DNA of 64,000 nt from Hymenobacter sp. J193 (GTDB lineage: Bacteria > Bacteroidota > Bacteroidia > Cytophagales > Hymenobacteraceae). Every line of letters begins with the position of its first letter. Position 1 is the first letter of the stretch. A program made the position numbers and the translations under genes. Below the pieces are notes generated by a model, which did no database searches, was not told the DNA's origin, and saw nothing but the letters and a program-made list of their open reading frames with translations. The stretch covers positions 2,880,001 through 2,944,000 of the forward strand of contig NZ_JAJONE010000001.1 of assembly GCF_024700075.1 (NCBI RefSeq), given 5' to 3'. This document shows, piece after piece, positions 38,242-48,088 of this stretch.

Positions 38242-39465
38242 ATGCCGTCCACGACCTCGGCCGAGGCGCCCGCGCGCGCCTCTATCCCGACGCCAGCACA
38301 TTCCCAAACCGCTCTGCATTCCGCTACCTCTACTCACACCTCATTACCGGATTTAGTTTGTTTTGCGCATCTGCACTGGGATTTCGTGTGGCAGCGCCCT
38401 CAACACTTATTGTCCCGCTTTGCGCAGCAGGGTCGGGTATTTTACGTGGAGGAGGCTTTCTTCCACAACGATGACCTGATTGAGCCGCACATCGAAGTGA
38501 AAGAGCGGCAGAACGGCGTAAAGGTGATAGTGGCCCATTTGCCGCAGCGCCTGCGAGGCCAGGAAGATGCCGCCGACGAGGCCCAGGCCGATCTGCTTAC
38601 CCGCTTTTTCGCCGATAACAGCCTCACCGAATACATTTTCTGGTACTACACGCCCATGGCGCTAGCCAAGTCGCGCCACCTGCAGCCAGTGCTTACCGTG
38701 TACGACTGCATGGATGAGCTGGCAGCATTCAAGTTTGCGCCCCCGGCTTTGCGGGAGCGGGAACAGGAGCTCTTCCAGAAAGCTGATCTGGTATTCACCG
38801 GGGGCCACACGCTCTACGAAGCCAAAAGCCTGCAGCACGCCGACGCCCACGCGTTTCCGAGTTCCATCGATAAAGAACATTTTGGGCAGGCCCGCCAGGA
38901 AATGCCCGAGCCCGCCGACCAGGCCGGTATTGCGCATCCGCGTATTGGCTTTTTTGGGGTAGTAGACGAGCGGCTGGATATTGCCCTGCTGGGCGAGCTG
39001 GCCGCCGCCCACCCCGAGTGGCAGTTCGTCATTATCGGGCCGGTGGTGAAGATTGACCCCGCCCTGTTGCCCCACACCGCCAACATCCACTACCTCGGCG
39101 GCAAAAACTACCAAGAGTTACCGGCCTACCTGCGCGGCTGGGACGTAGCCACCCTGCTTTTTGCCGACAACGAAAGCACCAAGTTCATTTCGCCCACCAA
39201 AACGCCTGAGTACCTGGCAGCCGGCAAGCCCGTGGTGAGCACGCCTATCCGCGACGTGGTGCGGCCCTACGGCGACCTGAACCTGGTACACATAGCCGCT
39301 ACCGCCGACGAGTTCGGCCAGGCCATTGAGAAAGCCCTCGAGCAGAACGCCGATACCGACTGGCGCCACCGCACCGACGAGTACCTCAAAACCATCAGCT
39401 GGGACCTTACCTGGCAGCAGATGGTAGACCTGATGGCCCAGCGCCTCGCCACCAAAAAAGCCTGA
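38242..39465 (+). CDS. Glycosyltransferase family 4-like protein
   Basis: Protein of 407 aa. Residues 37-55 (DLVCFAHLHWDFVWQRPQH) match the W-QRPQHL motif of sugar transferases often paired with UDP-galactopyranose mutase. The C-terminal Rossmann half has RIGFFGVVDERLD, VIIGPV and SPTKTPEYLAAGKPVVSTP, typical of GT-B donor binding. The first 35 residues are Ser/Thr/Ala-rich and may be disordered. It lies 54 bp before glf on the same strand, which suggests transfer of galactofuranose to a surface glycan. Confidence 0.78.
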   Translation: MPSTTSAEAPARASIPTPAHSQTALHSATSTHTSLPDLVCFAHLHWDFVWQRPQHLLSRFAQQGRVFYVEEAFFHNDDLIEPHIEVKERQNGVKVIVAHLPQRLRGQEDAADEAQADLLTRFFADNSLTEYIFWYYTPMALAKSRHLQPVLTVYDCMDELAAFKFAPPALREREQELFQKADLVFTGGHTLYEAKSLQHADAHAFPSSIDKEHFGQARQEMPEPADQAGIAHPRIGFFGVVDERLDIALLGELAAAHPEWQFVIIGPVVKIDPALLPHTANIHYLGGKNYQELPAYLRGWDVATLLFADNESTKFISPTKTPEYLAAGKPVVSTPIRDVVRPYGDLNLVHIAATADEFGQAIEKALEQNADTDWRHRTDEYLKTISWDLTWQQMVDLMAQRLATKKA

Positions 39466-39519
39466 CTTACGTACTAACCTCTGTTAACGCCCTCTTTTTC
39501 ACCAACCAAGCCCAGCCAT

Positions 39520-40698
39520 ATGTTTGATTATCTCATCGTCGGAGCCGGGTTTGCCGGTAGCGTGCTGGCCGAGCGGCTGGCTACTCGCAGCAATAAGAAA
39601 GTCCTGATTATCGATAAGCGAAACCACATTGCGGGCAACGCTTACGACCACTACAATGAGGAGGGTATCCTGGTCCACAAATACGGGCCGCACATCTTCC
39701 ATACCAACTCCCGGGACGTATTCGAGTACCTCTCCAACTTCACCGACTGGCGCCCCTACGAGCACCGCGTGCTGGCTTCGGTGGATGGTCAGCTGGTGCC
39801 CATGCCCATTAACCTCGATACCATCAACAAGCTCTACGGTTTGTCGCTGAACTCCTTTGAAGTAGAGCAGTTCTTTGAGTCTGTGGCCGAGCAGGTGCCG
39901 GTTATCAAGACGTCGGAAGATGTAGTGGTAAGCAAGGTAGGCCGCGAACTGTACGAGAAATTCTTCAAAAACTATACCCGCAAGCAGTGGGGTATGGACC
40001 CTTCGGAGCTGGATAAGTCGGTAACTTCGCGTGTGCCCACCCGCACCAACCGCGACGACCGGTACTTTACCGATACCTACCAGGCTATGCCGCTGCACGG
40101 CTATACCCGCATGTTTGAGCGGATGCTGGACCACCCCAATATCAGCATCATGCTAAACACCGACTACCATGATGTGGTGGACTTCATTCCGTTCAAGGAA
40201 ATGATTTTCACGGGCCCGGTAGACGAGTACTTCGACTTCAAGTTCGGCAAGCTGCCCTACCGCTCCCTAGAGTTCAAGCACGAAACCCTGAACCAAGAAA
40301 ACTATCTGGCCGCGCCGGTAGTGAACTACCCCAACGATAATTTGTACACCCGCATCACCGAGTTTAAGGCCCTTACCGGTCAGAAACACCCCAAAACGGC
40401 ACTGGTGTACGAGTTTCCCAAAGCCGAAGGCGACCCGTACTATCCCGTGCCGCGCCTGGAAAATGCCGAGCTGTACAATAAGTACAAGAAGCTGGCCGAT
40501 GAAACGCCCAATGTGCATTTCGTAGGCCGCCTGGCTACCTACAAGTACTACAACATGGACCAGGTAGTAGCGCAGGCCCTCACGCTGTATAAGAAGCTCA
40601 CCGACAAGCCCATCGAAAAGGCCGCTACCACGCCTCCCATTACCGGCTCCGCCTCTATCATGGAGAAAATCCTGCCCCGCACCCCGGCCAAGGAATAG
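39520..40698 (+). CDS. glf: UDP-galactopyranose mutase
   Basis: Flavoenzyme that converts UDP-galactopyranose to UDP-galactofuranose, 392 aa. FAD binding is shown by DYLIVGAGFAGSVLAERLA, and the family stretches HKYGPHIFHTNSRDVFEYL, YTRKQWGMDP and VPTRTNRDDRYFTDTYQAMP contain the conserved active-site arginines and tyrosines. The C-terminus has a short Pro/Ala-rich tail. Together with the upstream glycosyltransferase it forms a small galactofuranose module. Confidence 0.93.
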   Translation: MFDYLIVGAGFAGSVLAERLATRSNKKVLIIDKRNHIAGNAYDHYNEEGILVHKYGPHIFHTNSRDVFEYLSNFTDWRPYEHRVLASVDGQLVPMPINLDTINKLYGLSLNSFEVEQFFESVAEQVPVIKTSEDVVVSKVGRELYEKFFKNYTRKQWGMDPSELDKSVTSRVPTRTNRDDRYFTDTYQAMPLHGYTRMFERMLDHPNISIMLNTDYHDVVDFIPFKEMIFTGPVDEYFDFKFGKLPYRSLEFKHETLNQENYLAAPVVNYPNDNLYTRITEFKALTGQKHPKTALVYEFPKAEGDPYYPVPRLENAELYNKYKKLADETPNVHFVGRLATYKYYNMDQVVAQALTLYKKLTDKPIEKAATTPPITGSASIMEKILPRTPAKE

Positions 40699-40719
40699 CA
40701 AAAGCGAAGTTGTGAAATG

Positions 40720-40787
40720 GTGAAGTTGTGAATTGACGTGCTGCTTGAACAGTCATGTGTCAGCAAAACGTCAATTCACAACTTCAC
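40720..40787. repeat. 20-bp perfect inverted repeat between glf and secA
   Basis: GTGAAGTTGTGAATTGACGT (40720-40739) is the exact reverse complement of 40768-40787. The word GAAGTTGTGAA occurs twice before and within the left arm (from 40705 and 40722), the same build as other intergenic palindromes in this window. Confidence 0.8.
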
Positions 40788-40810
40788 ATCTTGCCAATGT
40801 GTCTGTCAAA

Positions 40811-40849
40811 ACGAAACCCCGCACACTCTTTGAGGTGTTGGGGTTTCGT
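40811..40849 (+). terminator. Probable terminator upstream of secA
   Basis: ACGAAACCCC (40811-40820) pairs with GGGGTTTCGT (40840-40849). The stem is strong, with a 19-nt loop that can pair further in part. A T-rich run is weak. Confidence 0.55.
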
Positions 40850-40877
40850 CGTTTCGGGGGATTCCCGAAAAACGCCG

Positions 40878-40885
40878 TAAATTTG
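40878..40885 (+). promoter_or_regulatory. -7 element TAAATTTG of secA
   Basis: Perfect TAnnTTTG match, 37 bases upstream of the secA ATG. Confidence 0.5.
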
Positions 40886-40922
40886 AGTTACGCTGCGGCG
40901 TTTTCAGTCAATATCTACCAGC

Positions 40923-43900
40923 ATGTTTGATTTCATAGGGAAGGCAGTTGCCAAAGTGTTCGGCTCCAAGTCCGAGCGGGATTTGAAAGAGATTCTGCCG
41001 TATGTGGCACTCATCAACGCCGAATATGCCAAACTGACACCGCTTACCGACGACCAGCTCCGCCAGCACTCCGCCGAGGTACGCACCCGGATTGATGAGC
41101 GGCTGAAGGGCATCGACGACCAGCTTGGGGGCCTGCACCAGCGCATCACCGACGAGCCTAACCTGGACATCGTAGAGAAGGAAAAAATCTTCGACCAGAT
41201 TGATGCGCTGGAAAAGCAGCGCAACAAAGACCTGGAAGTCGTGCTGCTGGAAGTACTGCCCGCGGCCTTTGCCACCGTGAAGGAAACGGCCCGCCGCTAC
41301 AAGGAAAACGGCCAGCTGGTAGTTACCGCCACCGACTTCGACCGCGAAATTTCCCGCCGCAAAAGCAACGTCACCATTCAGGGCGACCAGGCTACGTGGA
41401 GCAACAAGTGGCTGGCCGGTGGGGCCGAAATCACCTGGGACATGGTGCACTACGATGTGCAGCTGATTGGTGGCGTGGTGCTGCACCAGGGCAAAATTGC
41501 CGAAATGGCTACCGGCGAAGGCAAAACGCTGGTGTCAACTCTGCCTGCCTTCCTCAATGCTTTAGCTCGCCGCGGCGTGCATTTGGTGACGGTGAACGAC
41601 TACCTGGCCAAGCGTGACTCCGAGTGGAATGCGCCCTTGTTTGAATTCCACGGCATTACGGTTGACTGCATCGACAAGCACCAGCCCAACACCGACGCCC
41701 GCCGCAAAGCTTACCTGGCCGACATTACCTACGGGACCAACAACGAATTTGGCTTCGACTACCTGCGCGACAACATGGCCCGCGAAACCGGCGAGCTGGT
41801 GCAGCGCAAGCACCATTACGCCATGGTAGACGAAGTGGACTCCGTACTGATTGACGATGCCCGCACCCCGCTTATCATTTCGGGCCCGGTGCCGCGCGGC
41901 GACGTACACGAGTTTCACATTCTGAAGCCCCGCATTGAGCGGCTGGTGAACGAGCAGAAAAAGCAGGTGCAGGATTACCTGGTGCAGGCGCGCAAGCTCA
42001 TCAAAGAAGGCAACGATGGTCCCAAAGAAGGAGAGGGCGGCCTGATGCTGTTTCGCGCCTACCGCGGGCTGCCCAAGAGCAAGCCGCTCATCAAGTTCCT
42101 CTCGGAAACCGGCATGCGCGCCGTGCTGCAGAAAGTAGAAAACTACTACATGCAGGACAACTCCCGCCAGATGCCGGCGGCCGATAAGCCCCTGTTCTTC
42201 ACTATTGACGAGAAGAACAACCAGATTGAGCTGACCGAAAAAGGCATCGACCTGATTACGGCCCAGGGCGAAGACCCGCACCTGTTCATCATGCCCGACA
42301 TTGGGATGGAAATTGCGGCCATCGAGAAAAGCGCCGTTATTTCCGAAGAAGACAAGCTGCAGCAGAAAGAGCAGCTCATCAACGACTACCAGGAAAAGTC
42401 GGAGCGGGTGCACACCGTGAACCAGCTGCTGAAAGCGTACACCCTGTTTGAGCGCGACGACCAGTACATCCTGAGTGACGACGGCAAGGTGAAAATTGTG
42501 GATGAGCAGACCGGCCGCGTAATGGAAGGCCGCCGCTACTCCGACGGCCTGCACCAGGCCATTGAAGCCAAGGAAAACGTGCGCGTGGAAGACGCCACCC
42601 AGACCTACGCCACCGTGACGCTGCAGAACTACTTTCGCATGTACCACAAGCTGGGCGGCATGACGGGTACGGCCGAAACCGAGGCCGGTGAGTTCTGGGA
42701 AATCTACAAGCTCGACGTAGTTGTGATTCCGACCAACCGCGGCATTTCGCGCAAGGACGAGCACGACAAGGTCTACAAGACGGTGCGCGAGAAGTACAAC
42801 GCCGTGGCCGAAGAAATCCAGACGCTGGTGAAAGCCGGCCGTCCGGTGCTGGTAGGTACTACATCGGTGGAAATTTCGGAGCTGGTGAGTCGCATGCTCA
42901 AGCTGCGCAACATCCCGCACCAGGTGCTCAATGCCAAGCAAAACCAGCGCGAAGCCGAGATTGTGGCCGGCGCTGGCCACCCAGGCACCGTGACCATTGC
43001 CACCAACATGGCCGGCCGCGGTACCGACATCAAGCTGCGCGGCACCGCCAAAGAATCAGGCGGACTGGCCATCATCGGTACGGAGCGCCACGAAAGCCGC
43101 CGTGTAGACCGGCAGCTGCGGGGCCGCGCCGGCCGCCAGGGCGACCCGGGCTCCTCGCAGTTCTTCGTGAGCCTGGAAGACAACCTGATGCGTCTGTTCG
43201 GCTCGGAGCGCATTGCCAAGCTCATGGACCGTATGGGTCTGGAAGAAGGCGAAGTAATTCAGCACTCCATGATTACAAGCTCCATTGAGCGCGCCCAGAA
43301 GAAAGTCGAGGAAAACAACTTCGGCATCCGCAAGCGCCTGCTGGAGTACGACGACGTGATGAATGCCCAGCGCGAAGTGGTGTACAAGCGCCGCCGCAAC
43401 GCCTTGTTTGGCGAGCGGCTGGAGCTGGACGTGTGGAATATGATCTATGACGTCTGCGAAGACATTGTGACGGCCCACAAAACCACCAACGACTTTGAAG
43501 GCTTCAAGCTGGCCATTATCCGCCTGTTCAGCTACGATACGCACCTCACGGCGCAGGAGCTCAACAGCATGCCCGCGCCGCAACTTACCCAGAAGCTCTA
43601 CGATGAGTCCTTGGGCTACTACGAAGACAAGAGCCAGGTGATTGGCGAGCATTCGATGCCGCTCATCAACGACCTGATCGGCCAGAACGCGCCCTTCGAA
43701 AACATTGCCGTGCCCTTCACCGATGGCCGCAAGCAGGTGCAGTCGGTAGTGAACCTGCGCCGTGCCCAGGCTACCAACGGCCAGGAACTGATCAGGGGGA
43801 TGGAAAAAGTAGTGACGCTGGCCGTTATCGACGAAGCCTGGACCAAGCACCTGCGCGCCATGGACGACCTGAAGCAGGTGGTGCAGAATGCCGTGTATGA

Positions 43901-44330
43901 GCAGAAAGACCCGCTGCTGGTGTACAAGTTCGAGTCGTTTGAGCTGTTCAAGCGCATGATTGCGAAGGTGAACGAGGAAACCGTGCACTTCCTGTTCCGC
44001 GCCGACATCCCCATGCAGGCCGGCGAAGCGGGCATTGAGGAGCCCGAGTTTTACGTGGAAGACGAAATTCCGCAGGCTGCGCCCCAGCCCAAGCTGCGCG
44101 CCGAGAAAGAGGTGTCGTCGACTTCGCTGGGCGCTGGCCCCGAAGACCTGGAGCAGGCCGGGCAACAGCCCCAGGTGCTGGAAAAGCAGACGCCCGCCCG
44201 CTCCCAGAAAGTGGCTAACCGCAACGAGCGGGTGAGCGTGCAGTACATGGACGGCCGCATCGTGCGCGACGTGAAATACAAAAGCGTGGAAGAGGATATC
44301 GTGAGTAACCGCGCCGTTATCATCGACTAA
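40923..44330 (+). CDS. secA: Preprotein translocase ATPase SecA
   Basis: Motor of the general secretion pathway, 1135 aa, longer than the roughly 900 of E. coli as is usual in Bacteroidota. Visible are Walker A MATGEGKTLVSTL, the DEAD-like VDEVDSVLIDDARTP, TNMAGRGTDIKL and motif VI RGRAGRQGDPGSSQ. The C-terminal part is Gln/Glu-rich and ends YKSVEEDIVSNRAVIID without the Cys-rich zinc motif that binds SecB in proteobacteria. It feeds the many signal-peptide proteins found here. Confidence 0.97.
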   Translation: MFDFIGKAVAKVFGSKSERDLKEILPYVALINAEYAKLTPLTDDQLRQHSAEVRTRIDERLKGIDDQLGGLHQRITDEPNLDIVEKEKIFDQIDALEKQRNKDLEVVLLEVLPAAFATVKETARRYKENGQLVVTATDFDREISRRKSNVTIQGDQATWSNKWLAGGAEITWDMVHYDVQLIGGVVLHQGKIAEMATGEGKTLVSTLPAFLNALARRGVHLVTVNDYLAKRDSEWNAPLFEFHGITVDCIDKHQPNTDARRKAYLADITYGTNNEFGFDYLRDNMARETGELVQRKHHYAMVDEVDSVLIDDARTPLIISGPVPRGDVHEFHILKPRIERLVNEQKKQVQDYLVQARKLIKEGNDGPKEGEGGLMLFRAYRGLPKSKPLIKFLSETGMRAVLQKVENYYMQDNSRQMPAADKPLFFTIDEKNNQIELTEKGIDLITAQGEDPHLFIMPDIGMEIAAIEKSAVISEEDKLQQKEQLINDYQEKSERVHTVNQLLKAYTLFERDDQYILSDDGKVKIVDEQTGRVMEGRRYSDGLHQAIEAKENVRVEDATQTYATVTLQNYFRMYHKLGGMTGTAETEAGEFWEIYKLDVVVIPTNRGISRKDEHDKVYKTVREKYNAVAEEIQTLVKAGRPVLVGTTSVEISELVSRMLKLRNIPHQVLNAKQNQREAEIVAGAGHPGTVTIATNMAGRGTDIKLRGTAKESGGLAIIGTERHESRRVDRQLRGRAGRQGDPGSSQFFVSLEDNLMRLFGSERIAKLMDRMGLEEGEVIQHSMITSSIERAQKKVEENNFGIRKRLLEYDDVMNAQREVVYKRRRNALFGERLELDVWNMIYDVCEDIVTAHKTTNDFEGFKLAIIRLFSYDTHLTAQELNSMPAPQLTQKLYDESLGYYEDKSQVIGEHSMPLINDLIGQNAPFENIAVPFTDGRKQVQSVVNLRRAQATNGQELIRGMEKVVTLAVIDEAWTKHLRAMDDLKQVVQNAVYEQKDPLLVYKFESFELFKRMIAKVNEETVHFLFRADIPMQAGEAGIEEPEFYVEDEIPQAAPQPKLRAEKEVSSTSLGAGPEDLEQAGQQPQVLEKQTPARSQKVANRNERVSVQYMDGRIVRDVKYKSVEEDIVSNRAVIID

Positions 44331-44413
44331 TTTTTCTGCAATTGCATAGTACAGCCAGTGGCAGGTGAGTTTCGCCTGCCACTGCTGTTTTCTTCTCTTT
44401 CTCCGCGCTGCCT

Positions 44414-45100
44414 ATGTCTGCTTCACCTCCCGACCTCGCCGCCCGCATTGACCACACCCTGTTGCGCCCCGACGCTACTCAGGAGCAGATTGCCCAGCTC
44501 TGCGCCGAGGCGGCCCAGTACCGCTTTGCCTCTGTGTGCGTGCCGCCTTGCTACGTACGTTTTGCGGCTGAAGAGTTGCATGGCTCCGGTGTGCCGGTGT
44601 GCACGGTGGTAGGCTTTCCGCTGGGCTATCAGCTCACCAAGGTGAAGTTCTTCGAAGCGCACCAAGCGCTGAATGATGGCGCCAAAGAAGTGGATATGGT
44701 TATCAACGTGGCCGCCTTTAAATCGGGGCGGCTGGCGGAAGTGGAAGACGAAATAGGGGAGTTGGCTGAGTTGTGCCACTTCAAGCAGGCCATTCTGAAA
44801 GTCATCATCGAAACCGCACTGCTCACGGAGGAGGAAATCATCCGGGCCTGTGAGCTGTGCACAGAAGCCGGCGCCGACTTCGTGAAAACGTCTACCGGCT
44901 TTGCCAACCGGGGCGCTTCGGTGACTGATATTGAGCTGATGCGCCGCCACCTGCCGGCCCATATCCGTATCAAGGCTTCGGGCGGTATCCGCACCCGCGA
45001 GGCCGCCCTGGCGCTGGTAGCGGCCGGCGCCGACCGGCTGGGTTCTTCCAATAGTATAGCTTTGCTGCCGACTGCCGATGAAACTTCTGCTACTTCGTAA
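44414..45100 (+). CDS. deoC: Deoxyribose-phosphate aldolase
   Basis: Cleaves 2-deoxyribose-5-phosphate to glyceraldehyde-3-phosphate and acetaldehyde in nucleoside catabolism, 228 aa. The Schiff-base lysine is in DFVKTSTGF, and the second lysine in IKASGGIRT. Other family stretches are VVGFPLGYQLTKVK and GAKEVDMVINV. It overlaps the SPOR gene by 23 bp, so translation of the two may be coupled, although no functional link is evident. Confidence 0.93.
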   Translation: MSASPPDLAARIDHTLLRPDATQEQIAQLCAEAAQYRFASVCVPPCYVRFAAEELHGSGVPVCTVVGFPLGYQLTKVKFFEAHQALNDGAKEVDMVINVAAFKSGRLAEVEDEIGELAELCHFKQAILKVIIETALLTEEEIIRACELCTEAGADFVKTSTGFANRGASVTDIELMRRHLPAHIRIKASGGIRTREAALALVAAGADRLGSSNSIALLPTADETSATS

Positions 45101-45635
45101 CGTGCTTTTGCTTTCCGCTTTGATTTCGCTGGGTGCCTGCGCGGCCTCGGCCCCGGCCGTGTCTACCGCCAAAACCTCTGCCCCGGATACTGCCCGTCAG
45201 CCCGCAATTCCGACGTTATCGGCGGAGGAGCTGAGCCGTTACCGGCCGGTGTTCAACGCTCCTAAAACACCTGCCGCACCACCGACCAAGGCGCCGGTAG
45301 CCATTACGCCCACCAATCAGGTGAATGCCCAGGTGGAGCAGCGCCTGCGCGACCAGGCTTTCACCAATCAAAATGTGAAATATGCCCAGGGCTTCCGCAT
45401 CCTGGCCTATGTGGGCATGGAGCGCGAGCAGGCCATGAGCATCCGCCGCGAAGTCATCAGCCGCTACCCCGAGGAAACCGACTACATTGCCTTCAAGCAG
45501 CCGCTCTACCGCCTCTGGATTGGGGACTACCTCACGCGCCTGGAGGCTGAAGCTGCTCTGCTACGCATCCGGCCGCTGGCACCCAAGGCCGAGCTGCAGC
45601 CCGCGCAGGTGGTACTCAACAAAACCTCATTTTAG
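45078..45635 (+). CDS. SPOR-domain lipoprotein
   Basis: Lipoprotein of 185 aa with the lipobox SLGAC at the end of a leader (LLLLRNVLLLSALI). A Pro/Ala-rich linker leads to a SPOR-like domain (QGFRILAYVGMEREQAMSI, PEETDYIAFKQPLYRLWIGDY, RLEAEAALLRI), which in other bacteria binds denuded glycan at the septum. It overlaps the end of deoC and is followed five bases later by a small hypothetical gene. Confidence 0.78.
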   Translation: MKLLLLRNVLLLSALISLGACAASAPAVSTAKTSAPDTARQPAIPTLSAEELSRYRPVFNAPKTPAAPPTKAPVAITPTNQVNAQVEQRLRDQAFTNQNVKYAQGFRILAYVGMEREQAMSIRREVISRYPEETDYIAFKQPLYRLWIGDYLTRLEAEAALLRIRPLAPKAELQPAQVVLNKTSF

Positions 45636-45640
45636 CGCTT

Positions 45641-46036
45641 ATGTTGTCGTTGCGCCAGTTGCAGTGGGATGAGCTGGACCTGTTGCAGGGGCTGGAAGCA
45701 ACGCCTACGCCCGGCGAAAACGGCAGCTACCGCTACCGCGTGCAGCAGCAGGATCTGCAGCTGCGCGTGTCATTGTGGCCCGAGCACGGCATGGTGGACG
45801 TAACGCTGTTTTCCACTACTTCCCGGGCTATTCTCTTGGATCTGACGGTGGCCGTGCGCGGGCGCATCCGCTACAACAACGACAAGCGCGGCGAGTATCT
45901 GGAGTTTGCGGACTGTTTGCTGGTGAGCCGTCTGCTGGCTTCGGATGAGCAGCTGGAAGCCGCCTTCAGCCCCAATACGCCCGGCCGCCCGATGGTGCTT
46001 ACGGTGAAGCCAACGCTGAGCGTATTGTTTGAATAA
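45641..46036 (+). CDS. Hypothetical protein of 131 aa
   Basis: I do not recognise this protein. It is soluble, has no signal or membrane segment, and alternates acidic and basic beta-strand-like stretches (YRYRVQQQDLQLRVSLWPEHG, RILLDLTV-like). It begins five bases after the SPOR lipoprotein gene and is followed by an M20 hydrolase gene with its own promoter, so it probably belongs to the deoC-SPOR transcript. Confidence 0.6.
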   Translation: MLSLRQLQWDELDLLQGLEATPTPGENGSYRYRVQQQDLQLRVSLWPEHGMVDVTLFSTTSRAILLDLTVAVRGRIRYNNDKRGEYLEFADCLLVSRLLASDEQLEAAFSPNTPGRPMVLTVKPTLSVLFE

Positions 46037-46080
46037 AGAGGGGTGCGGTTTTCTGCGGCTGGTCGTTACCTTGCATAGTT

Positions 46081-47313
46081 ATGCAGCATCTTCTTTCCCG
46101 CCTAAAAACGCTGGCCGCCGAAGCCGCCGCCGAAACGGTAGCTTTGCGGCAGCACCTGCACACGCACCCCGAGCTGTCGTTCCAGGAGTTTAATACCGCT
46201 GCTTTCGTTACGGAGCAGCTGCGCCAGCTGGGGCTCAGTCCACAGCCTATGGCCAAAACCGGCGTGGTAGCCCTTATCGAAGGTCGCAACCCCGCCAGCC
46301 GGGTGGTGGCCCTACGCGCCGACATGGATGCGCTGCCTATTCAGGAGCAGAATGACGTGCCCTACAAATCTACCAACCCCGGGGTGATGCACGCCTGCGG
46401 CCACGATGTGCATACGTCGTCGCTGCTGGGCGTGGCGCGGCTGCTTACCCAGCTGCGCGACGAGTTTGAAGGCACCGTAAAGCTTATTTTTCAGCCCGGC
46501 GAGGAAGTTTTGCCCGGTGGGGCTTCGCTGATGATTGCGGAAGGCGTGCTGGAAAACCCCGCGCCGGCCAGCGTGCTGGGCCAGCACGTATTTCCGATGC
46601 TGCCCGCCGGCCAGATTGGTATCCGCCCCGGCCGCTACATGGCCAGCACCGACGAGCTGTACCTGACCGTGCGCGGCAAGGGTGGCCATGGGGCCATGCC
46701 CGAGCTCAACCTCGACCCCGTGCTGGTGGCGGCCCACATTATTGTGGCGGCGCAACAAATAGTGAGTCGGCGCGCCAACCCTAAGCTGCCTTCGGTGTTA
46801 TCGTTCGGTAAAGTCATTGCCAACGGCGCCACCAACGTCATTCCCAACGAAGTGTATATCGAAGGCACCTTCCGTACGCTGAACGAGGAGTGGCGCAACC
46901 AGGCCCACGAGCACCTGCGTCGCCTCTGCGAAGGCCTGGCCGACTCGATGGGCGCTACGTGCGAGCTGGAAATCCGGCGGGGGTATCCGTACCTGGAAAA
47001 CGAGCCGCAGCTCACTGCCCGTGTTCGGGCCGCCGCCGAAGAATATTTAGGCCCGGAAAACGTTGTTGAGCTGGACCAGTGGATGGCTGCGGAGGATTTT
47101 GCCTACTTCTCGCAGGCTACCATTGCCTGTTTTTACCGCCTGGGCACCCGCGCCCCCGACGGCCGCCACGCCTCTTCCGTGCATACGCCCACCTTCGACG
47201 TGGACGCTCATGCGCTGGAAGTAGGCCCCGGCCTGATGGCTTGGCTGGCCCTTACAGAGCTGGCGGCTATGGTGCCGACAGCCGCTTCCCAATCCGAAAC
47301 CACCTATGCATAA
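46081..47313 (+). CDS. M20-family amidohydrolase (N-acyl-amino-acid type)
   Basis: Zinc-dependent deacylase or aminoacylase of 410 aa. Metal ligands are in MHACGHDVHTSSLLG and the adjacent FQPGEEVLPGGA, with the dimerisation domain starting YLTVRGKGGHGAMPEL. The closest characterised types hydrolyse N-acetyl or hippuryl amino acids; the true substrate is not determined. A TACCTTG element seven bases before the ATG suggests an almost leaderless transcript. Its end overlaps the next gene by eight bases. Confidence 0.88.
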   Translation: MQHLLSRLKTLAAEAAAETVALRQHLHTHPELSFQEFNTAAFVTEQLRQLGLSPQPMAKTGVVALIEGRNPASRVVALRADMDALPIQEQNDVPYKSTNPGVMHACGHDVHTSSLLGVARLLTQLRDEFEGTVKLIFQPGEEVLPGGASLMIAEGVLENPAPASVLGQHVFPMLPAGQIGIRPGRYMASTDELYLTVRGKGGHGAMPELNLDPVLVAAHIIVAAQQIVSRRANPKLPSVLSFGKVIANGATNVIPNEVYIEGTFRTLNEEWRNQAHEHLRRLCEGLADSMGATCELEIRRGYPYLENEPQLTARVRAAAEEYLGPENVVELDQWMAAEDFAYFSQATIACFYRLGTRAPDGRHASSVHTPTFDVDAHALEVGPGLMAWLALTELAAMVPTAASQSETTYA

Positions 47314-48088
47314 ACGTATTCTACTAGGAGCTGCGGGGCTGCTAGCGGCCAGCCAGGCGCAGGCCCAGAAGCACATCCGCTACGAGTTGGAGCTGTGGCC
47401 CGAAGCTCAGGTAGAATATGCCCTGCAAAGCGGAAACTATGCGTTTGTGGGGTTGCGCGGGCAGCGCACCACCAACGCGGCTATTCCCAACCCGGATGGC
47501 TTTTACGGCAAGCAGCTGCAGGTAGGGTACGAGCATTTCTGGAGTGCGCAGTGGAGCATCGGCGGCACGGCCCGCTACCAGCGGGAAGAGGGCACAGGCG
47601 CCCTGACCCCGGAAATTCTGCTCCGGCACCGGGGCAAGCTGGGCAGCTTCACGCTGGGCCAGCGCCTGAGCGCCGAGTACCGCATCACCGACGTAGGCCA
47701 GAGCCGGGCCAGCACGCGCCTGCGCGTAGACTTGGAGCGGGCCTTCCAGATTGGCCGCACTATCCGCATCCGGCCGCGCCTGGCCTACGAAGCCGCAGCT
47801 TACTTGCGTCTGCAGCGCGCTGAGGACGAACCCAAAGAACGTTTCATTGATTTTGGCCTTGCCCGCGCCGAAGTGGGGCTGCGCTTTACCGACTGGCTCG
47901 ATCTGACGCCCTGGGCCGGTTACTCCACTTCCTACCAACTGGTGCTGGGCCAAACCGATGAGGAAGGCAACCCCATCCCCGGTGGTCCGCGCAATTTCCG
48001 CCGACCAGTAGTCGGGGCTGACTTGCGCTTTACCTTATTTCAGGGAGGGCGCGTCTTTGAGCGGCGTCAACTGCCTACGCAGCATTAG
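47306..48088 (+). CDS. Outer-membrane beta-barrel-like protein (DUF2490-like)
   Basis: Protein of 260 aa with a signal peptide (LLGAAGLLAASQAQAQ) and regularly alternating hydrophobic and polar residues, such as LQVGYEHFWSAQWSIGGTARY and GLRFTDWLDLTPWAGYSTSYQL, as in beta-barrels of the DUF2490 kind. No function is known. It overlaps the amidohydrolase gene by eight bases, so the two are translationally coupled. There is no sorting domain. Confidence 0.65.
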   Translation: MHKRILLGAAGLLAASQAQAQKHIRYELELWPEAQVEYALQSGNYAFVGLRGQRTTNAAIPNPDGFYGKQLQVGYEHFWSAQWSIGGTARYQREEGTGALTPEILLRHRGKLGSFTLGQRLSAEYRITDVGQSRASTRLRVDLERAFQIGRTIRIRPRLAYEAAAYLRLQRAEDEPKERFIDFGLARAEVGLRFTDWLDLTPWAGYSTSYQLVLGQTDEEGNPIPGGPRNFRRPVVGADLRFTLFQGGRVFERRQLPTQH

